From Salibacterium salarium (GTDB taxonomy: Bacteria; Bacillota; Bacilli; Bacillales; Marinococcaceae), in assembly GCF_030813635.1 (NCBI RefSeq), contig NZ_JAUSUM010000002.1, forward strand, positions 186,001 through 250,000: a DNA stretch of 64,000 nucleotides, given 5' to 3'. The translations under genes and the position numbers were made by a program. The notes beneath the pieces are model-generated. The model did no database searches. It had not been told where the DNA came from and saw nothing but the letters and a program-made list of their open reading frames with translations. Shown piece by piece: positions 56,505 to 63,878 of the stretch (the stretch's first letter is position 1; each line of letters starts with the position of its first letter).

Positions 56505-56564
56505 TATCTTCTTCTTCAATCGTAAGACGTAAACGTGTTACAATGAATAGATGGAGGTGTTCAC

Positions 56565-57020
56565 ATGTCTGCAGTTATTTCAACTCCAGTTGATCTGCTT
56601 GATGAATCTGCCCAGCTTGGACAAATTATTCTTCAGTCCGAGGTTTTTATAGAGTATAAAAATGCGCGTAGACGTATGGATGAAGATGAAGAAGCTCAGC
56701 GTCTCATTTCTAAATTTTCGGCTGAGAAAGATAGGTATGAAGAGGTTCAACGTTTCGGAAAATATCATCCTGATTACAAAACGATATCTAAAGAAATTCG
56801 TACCGTAAAACGGGAAATGGATATGCATGAATCAGTGGCTGCTTATAGAAGAGCAGAAAGAGCTTTAGAAGAGTTATTGAATGAAGTTTGTGGTGAAGTT
56901 GCTGGTATAGTTTCTCCGACGATTAAGCTCCCTGGAAACAATCCTTATTTTGAAAATGAAGGTTCTGGATCATGTGGCAGCGGCGGATGTGGCTCTGGCG
57001 GAAGTTGTGGATGTTCTTAG
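56565..57020 (+). CDS. ylbF: YlbF/RicF, component of the Y-complex
   Basis: A 151-residue helical protein (YlbF/YmcA family) with a Gly/Ser/Cys-rich tail. Cys109, 137, 142, 148 and 150 are available as ligands. In B. subtilis RicF with RicA (YmcA) and RicT (YaaT) carries iron-sulfur clusters, promotes RNase Y-dependent mRNA maturation and supports the Spo0A phosphorelay. The tail matches that cluster-binding role. ATG 56565 follows ATGGAGGTG. Confidence 0.92.
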   Translation: MSAVISTPVDLLDESAQLGQIILQSEVFIEYKNARRRMDEDEEAQRLISKFSAEKDRYEEVQRFGKYHPDYKTISKEIRTVKREMDMHESVAAYRRAERALEELLNEVCGEVAGIVSPTIKLPGNNPYFENEGSGSCGSGGCGSGGSCGCS

Positions 57021-57053
57021 TATAGTAAGGAATTATTAAAATATAACATAAAT

Positions 57054-57091
57054 AAGAGGACCGGGCGGTTTTTACCGGCCGGTTCTTTATA
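57054..57091 (+). terminator. ylbF terminator
   Basis: GGACCGGGCGGT-TTTT-ACCGGCCGGTTC stem followed by TTTAT. Confidence 0.85.
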
Positions 57092-57129
57092 GAGTATTTG
57101 CACCTAGTCCCTCTCAGGAGGAATACAAT

Positions 57130-57549
57130 ATGTTTCAAGGGATTTTTACGTATCAAACCATTGTTAAAGCGGATGTGTATGATGTGTGGAGTTTTTTTCA
57201 AAACCTCAATATGTTAGAACGATTAACCACATTTCCTAAGGTCCAAGTCCTTCCTAGTGAAAGAGAGTCCTTTATCAAACTACGGATACAGGCCGGTATT
57301 TTAACCTTTTATTGGTATGCAAACATTATTGAATCAAAAGAGCCCATATATTTTATTGATGCAGGACAGTCACTGCCTTTTCCTTTTATTGATTGGATAC
57401 ACAAACATTTGTTTACCCAGTGGGGATGTCTAACTGGTATAACAGATTATGTTTATTTTAAAAGCTATGTGCCATCTTGGATGGTTAAAACAGGGTTAAA
57501 ACAAATGTTTCGTTCGAGAGAAAAAGCATTAAAACAGTTTTTTTCCTAG
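57130..57549 (+). CDS. SRPBCC (START-like) domain protein
   Basis: A 139-residue protein with the helix-grip pattern: ADVYDVWSFFQNLNMLERLTTFPKVQVL at the N-terminus, central strands ESFIKLRIQAGILTFYWYANIIESKEP, and a long C-terminal helix WMVKTGLKQMFRSREKALKQFF. Such proteins bind lipids or hydrophobic ligands. Ligand unknown. ATG follows TCTCAGGAGGAATACAAT. Monocistronic between two terminators. Confidence 0.75.
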   Translation: MFQGIFTYQTIVKADVYDVWSFFQNLNMLERLTTFPKVQVLPSERESFIKLRIQAGILTFYWYANIIESKEPIYFIDAGQSLPFPFIDWIHKHLFTQWGCLTGITDYVYFKSYVPSWMVKTGLKQMFRSREKALKQFFS

Positions 57550-57558
57550 TAAGGCAGA

Positions 57559-57584
57559 AATCCGGAACATATGTGTTCCGGATT
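57559..57584 (+). terminator. Terminator of the SRPBCC gene
   Basis: AATCCGGAACA-TATG-TGTTCCGGATT perfect 11 bp stem; short T content downstream. Confidence 0.7.
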
Positions 57585-57633
57585 GTCATAAAATCTCATT
57601 TGTTTTTAACTTTAGAGGGCCAACTTCCTATAT

Positions 57634-57662
57634 AAGTAACGATTCATGAATCGTTACTTTTT
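57634..57662. terminator. Palindromic terminator at the darB 3' end
   Basis: AAGTAACGATTCA / TGAATCGTTACTT, 13 bp arms with no spacer, T-run on the plus strand. Serves convergent transcripts. Confidence 0.75.
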
Positions 57663-58105
57663 TAAATTTTCTCTAGGTGACGGTGAATGAGGGCAAGGAT
57701 GGAGCGACGTGTCATGATGCCAAGAAATGCTCCATCATTATCTTCTATACAAACAAATGGATGATTGATAGAGAGCATTAATGCTTTACCAAACGTTTCA
57801 TCTTGTTTCATTCTTGGAACTTTCGCCGTCATAACATCCGACACAAAGTATTCGTGAAGCCGTTCCATTTCAATGCGTTCCATGCCTAAGATGGAATCAA
57901 GAATTTGAGCTTTGCCTACTTGACCTTGCACTTTATATTCTTTGTCGAGTACAGGAATAGATGTGTAACCGGACTTGATTAAAACTAAAAGTGCATGATC
58001 TAAAGGATTATTAGATTGAACATGTGCTACTTTTTCTTGAGATATCATTAATTCGCTAATCTCATTATCGGTAATCTGACTGTTTTTTAATGTTTGTAAC
58101 AACAT
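57662..58105 (-). CDS. darB: DarB/CbpB, c-di-AMP-binding CBS protein
   Basis: A 147-residue two-CBS protein. LMISQEKVAHVQSNNPLDHALLVLIKSGYTSIPVLD, the GMERIEMERLHEYFVSDVM linker and NHPFVCIEDNDGAFLGIMTRRSIL align well with B. subtilis YkuL (DarB) and Listeria CbpB. Without c-di-AMP, DarB binds and stimulates the (p)ppGpp synthetase Rel and pyruvate carboxylase; c-di-AMP prevents this. ATG 58103-58105 is preferred to GTG 58111 for RBS spacing. A cre-like site and consensus promoter lie upstream. Confidence 0.92.
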   Translation of the reverse strand: MLLQTLKNSQITDNEISELMISQEKVAHVQSNNPLDHALLVLIKSGYTSIPVLDKEYKVQGQVGKAQILDSILGMERIEMERLHEYFVSDVMTAKVPRMKQDETFGKALMLSINHPFVCIEDNDGAFLGIMTRRSILALIHRHLEKI

Positions 58106-58202
58106 TATCACTTTCTTTCCTTATAAATAAATTTACTATCGTCAAAAGAAAGTGGCCCTAAACAGAAAAAATAAAAGCTCCCGATTTTCAAAACCCAATT
58201 TA

Positions 58203-58254
58203 ATATTAGAGGCAGAAATGTAATATGTCAAGTGTTAATGAAAGCGTTTTCTTT
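58203..58254 (-). promoter_or_regulatory. darB promoter with upstream cre site
   Basis: On the minus strand TTGACA (58226-58231), a 17-base spacer and TAATAT (58203-58208) form a near-perfect sigma-A promoter. Just upstream, ATGAAAGCGTTTTCTTT (plus strand, 58238-58254) fits every position of the CcpA consensus WTGNAANCGNWNNCWWW, centred about 50 bases from the start point. Confidence 0.65.
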
Positions 58255-58272
58255 TATTTATTCTTAGAAGAT

Positions 58273-58578
58273 TTATTTTCGTATGTTAAATGCGGCATTG
58301 AGTTGTCCCCGCAACATTCGCTCACGAAGCTCTTTTTTTGGAAGTTTTTTCTGCTCCATTCGGCGTATATCAAATGTTTGCATTCCATCTTCCATTTTAT
58401 CCGCTATATCTATAAGTCTTTCGACATCATCAAATGAATATTTACGAGTTCCACCCTGAGTACGTTCAGGAAATACAAGCTTTCTTTCTTCGTAATAGCG
58501 GATTTTTCTTTCAGATAGACCTGTTAATTCACTCATAACTCCAATCGTAATGACTTTTTTATCTTTGTAAGAAGACAT
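58273..58578 (-). CDS. tnrA: TnrA-type MerR-family nitrogen regulator
   Basis: A 101-residue MerR-fold protein: [53 protein letters not shown] is nearly the TnrA DNA-binding domain. The C-terminus ends [15 protein letters not shown], like the TnrA tail that senses feedback-inhibited glutamine synthetase. GlnR is the alternative, but its longer C-terminus and partner glnA are absent. TnrA activates nitrogen-scavenging genes in nitrogen limitation. ATG 58578 follows AAAAGGAGCG. Confidence 0.88.
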   Translation of the reverse strand: MSSYKDKKVITIGVMSELTGLSERKIRYYEERKLVFPERTQGGTRKYSFDDVERLIDIADKMEDGMQTFDIRRMEQKKLPKKELRERMLRGQLNAAFNIRK

Positions 58579-58661
58579 ATCGATGCGCTCCTTTTCAAAT
58601 TCTTAAAATGTCTCTCCCTGTGTACAAATATATCACATAAAAAATAAAAAAAAAGCCTATA

Positions 58662-58678
58662 TGTTAGAAAAACTAACA
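58662..58678 (-). promoter_or_regulatory. TnrA box upstream of tnrA
   Basis: TGTTA-GAAAAAC-TAACA matches TGTNA-N7-TNACA exactly and is a perfect inverted repeat extended to ATATGTTAG/CTAACATAT. A possible -10 TATATT on the minus strand (58627-58632) puts the box centre about 50 bases upstream of the start point, the activation position for TnrA. Confidence 0.75.
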
Positions 58679-58740
58679 TATAAGAAGAAGATAATTAACA
58701 TAAAATAATAAAAGTGATGGTTGTCGCTATTCGTCATTAA

Positions 58741-58769
58741 TGTTAACCTTTATATAATTAAAGTTAACA
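58741..58769 (+). promoter_or_regulatory. BirA operator over the bioB promoter
   Basis: TGTTAAC, 15 bases, GTTAACA is the biotin operator half-site arrangement recognised by the biotin protein ligase/repressor BirA. The -10 TATAAT (58753-58758) lies in its centre, so binding would block transcription. Confidence 0.8.
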
Positions 58770-58793
58770 AAAATTTAGAGAGGATGGCTTATT

Positions 58794-59795
58794 ATGGGTG
58801 GAAGAAGAGACTGGTCATTGTTGGCTAATGAAATATTAAGAGGAACTCCGGCGACGAAACAGGATGGATTAGACACACTTCATGCGGGTGATGGAGAGCT
58901 ACTGTCAATATTAAATGCAGCTTATGCCCTTCGTTATCACTATTATAAAAACGAAGTAAAATTAAATATGATTGTGAACGCAAAAAGTGGTTTGTGTCCA
59001 GAAAACTGTGGATATTGCGCGCAATCATCCATCGCTGATACTGCAGTTGATAAGTATCCGTTATGGAATAAGGAATCGATCATTCGTGGTGCAGAAGAGG
59101 CGCTAGAGCGCAAGGCAGGAACATATTGTATAGTTGCTAGTGGAAGAGGTCCAACAAATAAGGAAATTGATCAGGTTGTGAGTGCTGTAAAAGATATTAA
59201 ATCGACAATGCCTTTGACGGTTTGTGCCTGCCTTGGAATCTTAAAAGAAGGACAAGCGGAACGTCTGAAACATGCAGGAGTGGATCGATATAATCACAAT
59301 TTAAATACGCATGTTGATCACCATGAGGCAATCACGACTACACATACATATGCAGATAGGGAAAATACAATCCATGCCGCCAAAAAGGCAGAAATATCAC
59401 CATGTTCTGGAGTTATTGCAGGAATGGGAGAGACTGACGAGCAATTGATTGAAACGTTTTTTGAATTAAAAAAATGGGGAGCTGACTCTGTACCAATTAA
59501 TTTATTGCACCCGGTTGAGGGAACGCCGCTTGAAGATAAGGAAACAATTGGACCGTTACGATCTCTAAAAATTATAGCGGCAGCAAGATTTATTATGCCC
59601 GATAAGGAAATAAGGGTGGCTGGAGGTAGAGAAGTTAACCTGCGTACATTACAGCCACTTGCTCTTTATCCAGCTAATTCTATTTTTGTAGGAGATTATT
59701 TAACAACGGGGGGACAGCAAGTCAAAGCTGATCATCAAATGATTAAAGATATGGGATTTTGTGTTGATGAACCTTCCCTGTCGAAAACATATTAA
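58794..59795 (+). CDS. bioB: Biotin synthase
   Basis: Inserts sulfur into dethiobiotin. The 333-residue radical-SAM protein has the cluster motif CPENCGYC (Cys68, 72, 75) and the second-cluster region with YNHNLNTH, CSGVIAGMGE and a conserved Arg in KEIRVAGGRE. ATG 58794 follows AGAGGATGG. It stands alone here, with no bioA, bioD or bioF beside it. The BirA-like operator upstream indicates biotin control. Its product is needed by pyruvate carboxylase in this window. Confidence 0.97.
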   Translation: MGGRRDWSLLANEILRGTPATKQDGLDTLHAGDGELLSILNAAYALRYHYYKNEVKLNMIVNAKSGLCPENCGYCAQSSIADTAVDKYPLWNKESIIRGAEEALERKAGTYCIVASGRGPTNKEIDQVVSAVKDIKSTMPLTVCACLGILKEGQAERLKHAGVDRYNHNLNTHVDHHEAITTTHTYADRENTIHAAKKAEISPCSGVIAGMGETDEQLIETFFELKKWGADSVPINLLHPVEGTPLEDKETIGPLRSLKIIAAARFIMPDKEIRVAGGREVNLRTLQPLALYPANSIFVGDYLTTGGQQVKADHQMIKDMGFCVDEPSLSKTY

Positions 59796-59802
59796 CATGT
59801 TT

Positions 59803-60149
59803 AAAAGAGGTTGGGACAAAAGAAAAATATGCGGTAGTAAACACGAATGTCTTGCGCTGGTCAAGAGCTGCATATTAGCGGAGCCAAAATGCTTCGACTC
59901 CTGCGGGAAAAGCACGAAGGAACTTCTACTAAAACCGCACACGTCCTGTGTAAAACGTAGAAGCCACCGCATCCTGCGGAAGTGAGACCCCGCAGGCAGG
60001 GGTTTTCTGCCGAGGAGGCTCGAGCCGTGCCCGCGGAAAGCGAAGTATTTTGGCGCAGCGATTTGTCTTAGGAACGAAAAATGCCGAACGATTTTGTGAA
60101 ATCGTTCGGCATTTTTCTATCTTATAAAGGTTTAGTCCCAGCCCCTTTT
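59803..60149. repeat. MITE-like / REP-type element with terminal inverted repeats
   Basis: Ends are AAAAGAGGTTGGGACAAA (59803-59820) and, inverted, AAAAGGGGCTGGGACTAAA (60131-60149). Inside are the GACTCCTGCGGGAAAAGCA and GAGACCCCGCAGG motifs with CGAGGAGGCTCGAG and CCCGCGGAAAGCGAAGTATT, a repeat I recognise from many Bacillaceae genomes. A perfect hairpin (AAAAATGCCGAACGATTT / AAATCGTTCGGCATTTTT, 60079-60118) can stop transcription both ways. GC content is higher than the surroundings. No coding sequence is supported in it. It fills most of the 513 bp gap. Confidence 0.75.
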
Positions 60150-60308
60150 CGATGGAAGGATACTTTTAATAAGGGTGATCTTTTCTTGAACATTGCTTAT
60201 GTTTATCTTAGAAATTTATTATTATTTCTAGGAGGAAGAGAGGTACACAGGTTATAATGAAAGGGAGGTATCCAGCAGTAGTTCTACTTATGGAGAGGAT
60301 GATAACTG

Positions 60309-60875
60309 ATGGAATTAATAGAAGGATTGTTAAGAAGGCGCACAATTTATTCTTTTAAACAGGAAGAAGTGAATTCGACGGTCATTGATAGAGCTTTGGA
60401 CTGTGCTATCATGGCTCCAAATCATAAAATGACAGAACCCTGGCATTTTTATGCAGTAAAGGGTGAGACTAAAGAAAAACTTGCACAAAGAAAAAAAGAA
60501 TTAAAATGGGAAGGTTTTCTAGACCAAGACTCTGAGCGGGCCAAACGAGCAGGAGAATCGGCATATACGTACATAGTTAACTTGCCATGGGTAATTGTTG
60601 TTACTACACATCGTTACAGCGTGGATCCTGTGAGGGAAAAGGAAGATTATGCTGCTACTTGCTGCGCCATTCAAAATTTTCAATTAGCAGCTTGGACTGA
60701 AGGGGTAGGAACAAAATGGTCTACAGGCCAGTTGGTGAAAGATCAAAAGGTACGTGATATCCTTGGTGTTGGAGAAGAAGAGGAAATAGTAGCTGTTTTA
60801 TACCTTGGATATCCTGAAGATGTTCCAGAGCAAAAGAAACGCAATCGTACAGAAATAGTGAATTGGTTGAGTTGA
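60309..60875 (+). CDS. Nitroreductase-family FMN oxidoreductase
   Basis: A 188-residue protein: RRRTIYSFKQEEVNSTVIDRALDCAIMAPNHKMTEPWHFYAV (FMN phosphate and isoalloxazine site) and VGTKWSTGQLVKDQKVRDILGVGEEEEIVAVLYLGYPEDVP are nitroreductase hallmarks. It should reduce nitro compounds or quinones with NAD(P)H; the real substrate is unknown. ATG 60309 follows ATGGAGAGGATG. It ends 15 bp before a small membrane protein gene, likely cotranscribed. Confidence 0.9.
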   Translation: MELIEGLLRRRTIYSFKQEEVNSTVIDRALDCAIMAPNHKMTEPWHFYAVKGETKEKLAQRKKELKWEGFLDQDSERAKRAGESAYTYIVNLPWVIVVTTHRYSVDPVREKEDYAATCCAIQNFQLAAWTEGVGTKWSTGQLVKDQKVRDILGVGEEEEIVAVLYLGYPEDVPEQKKRNRTEIVNWLS

Positions 60876-60890
60876 ACAGGAGTGAAACGG

Positions 60891-61229
60891 ATGAAAGGAA
60901 CACTAACTATTGGTGCCATATTATTAGCTGCAATCATAATCTCGGGTTTTTTTATACCGATTCAACTAAGTGCTCCGCCTGACGTAAGGACAATTGTAGA
61001 TCATACGAATCAAGAGTATGTAAGTCCACCTTGTTTTAATGAGGCAGAACTCAGTAACTACCTGCAGGAAAGTGACTTGGGTGAAGCTCAACAGCTTGAT
61101 TATGAAGCAGAATCCAAATGTACAACGAATAGTTTAGTAGAAGAAGACGTCACATTGAACATAGCATTGCTTAAAATGTTGGGGCTAGTTGGAAGTAAAT
61201 GGAGTAGCAGTTTGTGGGAAAAGCAATAA
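60891..61229 (+). CDS. Small membrane-anchored protein of unknown function
   Basis: A 112-residue protein with a single N-terminal membrane segment (TLTIGAILLAAIIISGFFI), then a predicted external domain with two cysteines (SPPCFNEAELSNYL and AESKCTTNSL) that could form a disulfide. The family is not recognised. ATG 60891 is preferred to GTG 60882 because AGGAG lies 8 bases upstream of it. It sits between a nitroreductase gene and aspartokinase. Confidence 0.6.
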   Translation: MKGTLTIGAILLAAIIISGFFIPIQLSAPPDVRTIVDHTNQEYVSPPCFNEAELSNYLQESDLGEAQQLDYEAESKCTTNSLVEEDVTLNIALLKMLGLVGSKWSSSLWEKQ

Positions 61230-61401
61230 TTATTTGACAATAATTAAGAACATATAAGTATGAGCGATAGATAAAGAGAGTATGTTGAATGATGAGTCCT
61301 CACGCTTTCATACGCTAAGGCACTAGTTTGTATAAAGTCAAAACACCTTTGTTAGGATACAAGACGTATGATAAGCTGATATTTGTGAAATTTTCAAATA
61401 T
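61227..61401 (+). promoter_or_regulatory. Promoter and structured leader of aspartokinase
   Basis: TTGACA (61234-61239) lies in a TAATTATT-TGAC-AATAATTA inverted repeat; the -10 is weak. Downstream, TCATACG (61308-61314) pairs with CGTATGA (61365-61371), enclosing TTGTAT/ATACAA and AAAG/CTTT stems. ATATTTG/CAAATAT forms a further hairpin at about 61379-61401. It does not look like the lysine L-box. The GGAG before the start codon is unusually distant (14 bases). Confidence 0.4.
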
Positions 61402-61449
61402 AATGTAAGGAACATCACACTATGACACATAGGAGTTGTAATAACAGAG

Positions 61450-62817
61450 ATGAAAGTAGCTAAATTTGGAGGCAGTTCGCTTGCCAGTGCAGATCAAATT
61501 AAGAAAGTATCGGATATAATCACAGCCGATCAAGACCGCAAATTTGTTGTTGTGTCAGCACCAGGAAAACGGAACGATGAAGACACGAAAGTCACAGATT
61601 TGTTAATAGAACTTGGAGAAACCTTTTTGAAAGAAAAAAAGGCAGAGGAGCCGTTACAGAAAGTTGTGGAACGATATCGCGATATTGCTAAAGGCCTCGG
61701 ACTTGATGAGGACATCGTGCAAACTATTGAGGATGATTTGAAAAGCCGTTTAGCTTTTGATCCGACTGACAGAGATCGTTTTATGGATCAAATGAAAGCA
61801 AGCGGAGAGGATAACAATGCAAAAATTATTGCTCGTTATTTGCAAAGCATTGGTATTGTAGCTGATTACATCCATCCTCAAGATGCAGGTCTGTTTGTAA
61901 GTAACACACCGGGGAACGCTCAAGTTTTGGATGAAGCATATGATCATTTATACAAACTACGAGACAAAAACGGCATTTTAATTATTCCTGGATTTTTTGG
62001 TTTTTCCAAAGAAAATCAGCTTGTGACTTTTCCGCGTGGTGGATCAGATATTACTGGTTCCATTATTGCAGCAGGTGTTAAGGCTGAACTTTATGAGAAT
62101 TTCACCGATGTCGATTCAGTTTTTGCGGCGAATCCAACGGTGGTAGACAACCCATGTGCGATTAAACGCATGACTTTCAGAGAAATGAGAGAGCTATCTT
62201 ATGCAGGGTTTGGTGTGTTTCATGATGAAGCGCTCATACCAGCGTTTAAAAGCAATATCCCCGTTTGTGTAAAAAACACAAATAACCCTGGAGCAAGCGG
62301 CACAATGATTATTAATGAACGGGAATATGCGTTGAACCCTGTGATAGGTATTGCAGCGGATAAAGGTTTTAGCACCATTTATGTACGAAAATATTTAATG
62401 AACCGTGAAGTTGGTTTTGGTCGCAAGTTATTATCGATTATTGAAAATGAAGGAATTTCATATGAACATATTCCGTCTGGTATTGATGATACATCCGTGA
62501 TTTTAGAAAATGACCAATTAACTCCTGAAAAAGAAGAAAAAATCATTCATCGTATTATAAATGAACTTGGTGCGGATGATGCGTACTTTGAAAAAGATTT
62601 TGCAATGATTATGCTTGTTGGTGAAGGAATGCATGAAACGGTAGGGATTGCAGCAAGGGCAACCAAAGCTCTGTCTGAAAAAGAAGTTAATATTGAAATG
62701 ATTAATCAAGGTTCTTCAGAAGTTTCTCTATCGTTTGGTATACATGATGAGGATGTAGATAAAGCAATCCGTGGATTATATGAAGAATTCTTCAGTACAA
62801 AAGAAGTGTTACAGTAG
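61450..62817 (+). CDS. Aspartokinase (YclM/ThrD type)
   Basis: Phosphorylates aspartate, the first step to lysine, DAP, threonine and methionine. The 455-residue protein has VAKFGGSSLASADQI at the N-terminus, the nucleotide region FPRGGSDITGSIIAAG, and FTDVDSVFAANP. Two C-terminal ACT domains follow (about 310-450), with EVNIEMINQGSSEVSLSFGI. Length and ends fit the monofunctional YclM-type aspartokinase III rather than DapG or LysC with internal start. Supplies the dapH-dapL branch at 7-10 kb. Confidence 0.93.
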   Translation: MKVAKFGGSSLASADQIKKVSDIITADQDRKFVVVSAPGKRNDEDTKVTDLLIELGETFLKEKKAEEPLQKVVERYRDIAKGLGLDEDIVQTIEDDLKSRLAFDPTDRDRFMDQMKASGEDNNAKIIARYLQSIGIVADYIHPQDAGLFVSNTPGNAQVLDEAYDHLYKLRDKNGILIIPGFFGFSKENQLVTFPRGGSDITGSIIAAGVKAELYENFTDVDSVFAANPTVVDNPCAIKRMTFREMRELSYAGFGVFHDEALIPAFKSNIPVCVKNTNNPGASGTMIINEREYALNPVIGIAADKGFSTIYVRKYLMNREVGFGRKLLSIIENEGISYEHIPSGIDDTSVILENDQLTPEKEEKIIHRIINELGADDAYFEKDFAMIMLVGEGMHETVGIAARATKALSEKEVNIEMINQGSSEVSLSFGIHDEDVDKAIRGLYEEFFSTKEVLQ

Positions 62818-62825
62818 AATCGATG

Positions 62826-62866
62826 AAAAAGCTCTTTTGCCACATCCAGGCAAAAGAGCTTTTTGT
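62826..62866. terminator. Bidirectional terminator between aspartokinase and sodium channel
   Basis: AAAAAGCTCTTTTGCC / GGCAAAAGAGCTTTTT, 16 bp perfect stem with T-runs both ways. Confidence 0.95.
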
Positions 62867-62878
62867 TATACTTAAAAA

Positions 62879-63718
62879 TTATTTGCTTCGATGCTTTTTT
62901 TCATCTAGGAGCAGTTCTTTTAATTCTTGAACTTCCTTTCGCAACTCTTTCACTTCATTTTCGGAGGATTTCTCAGAAACTAGAGTACTATCCTGTTCCA
63001 TTCCCATTTCATCAACTTTTTCCACATTATTAACGATGACACCGATGAATAAGTTAAAAATGACAAAGGTACCAACAAGTACAAAGCTGACAAAGTAAAT
63101 CCAAGCTGATGGTGAAGTCTCTAGTAATGGCCTCATGACATTACTAGCCCATGACTCTAACGTAACTACTTGAAAAAGTGTGAGCAAGGAATCTCCAAGA
63201 CTTCCGAAATATTCAGGTGCAATATGTTGATATAATATCGTACCAATTACAGCATAAATATAAAAGATGATCCCCATTAAAATCATAATATTTCCAAGTG
63301 CTGGAATAGTCATAAGCAGTGCATCAACCAACCGCCGTAATGATGGGATGAATGATATTGCTCGAAGAATTCTTAACACTCTTAGTACACGCAGGACTGT
63401 TACAAAATGAGCGCCGGTAAATATAAAGCCAGATATAACTATTAAGAAATCAAACCAATTCCATGGGCCTCGAAAAAAAGAATAAAAGGGTTTAGAACCA
63501 ACGATTCGCAACGCAATTTCAATCGTAAAAATCCATAGTAGGATCCGGTCGGCCATGTAAAAAAGTGATTGATTATTTTGATAAATCCCTTGAAATGTTT
63601 CTAGTCCAACAATCGCCGCATTGATGAGAATTATAATCATCACCGAATGTATAAATAGTCGATGTTCGACAAGACGTGATATTTTATCTCTCCAATTTTC
63701 CGCAGACTTGCTGTTCAT
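62879..63718 (-). CDS. Voltage-gated sodium channel of the NaChBac family
   Basis: A 279-residue six-span channel subunit that forms tetramers. S4 has arginines every third residue (R110, R113, R116, R119). The selectivity filter TLESWAS (186-192) is identical to that of Bacillus halodurans NaChBac, S6 is FVSFVLVGTFVIFNLFIGVIVN, and the C-terminus (250-279) is a Glu/Lys coiled coil. NaChBac relatives support pH homeostasis, motility and chemotaxis of alkaliphiles. Start ATG 63718 is chosen by homology and GGAGAGG upstream; the frame extends further without family similarity. Confidence 0.94.
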   Translation of the reverse strand: MNSKSAENWRDKISRLVEHRLFIHSVMIIILINAAIVGLETFQGIYQNNQSLFYMADRILLWIFTIEIALRIVGSKPFYSFFRGPWNWFDFLIVISGFIFTGAHFVTVLRVLRVLRILRAISFIPSLRRLVDALLMTIPALGNIMILMGIIFYIYAVIGTILYQHIAPEYFGSLGDSLLTLFQVVTLESWASNVMRPLLETSPSAWIYFVSFVLVGTFVIFNLFIGVIVNNVEKVDEMGMEQDSTLVSEKSSENEVKELRKEVQELKELLLDEKKHRSK

Positions 63719-63878
63719 AAGTATCGATTTCCTCTCCTTTACGATTCCTTTCCTTTTCCGCTGCTTTTTGATTCTACTAGAAGAATAGAAGAGAATAAAG
63801 ATGATAAATGAAAAAAACGTGTACAAACAGTGAAAAGACGCAACACCCTTTTCTTGGAATGTCACGTCTTTATCGTTA

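Noticed and set aside
59761-59985. Short open frames across the bioB 3' end and the repeat element
   Set aside because: They come from the GC-rich repeat, lack ribosome binding sites and have no recognisable protein features.
63719-63865. 49-residue N-terminal extension of the sodium channel
   Set aside because: The reading frame is open, but the extension has no RBS-supported start, and NaChBac relatives begin near the chosen methionine.
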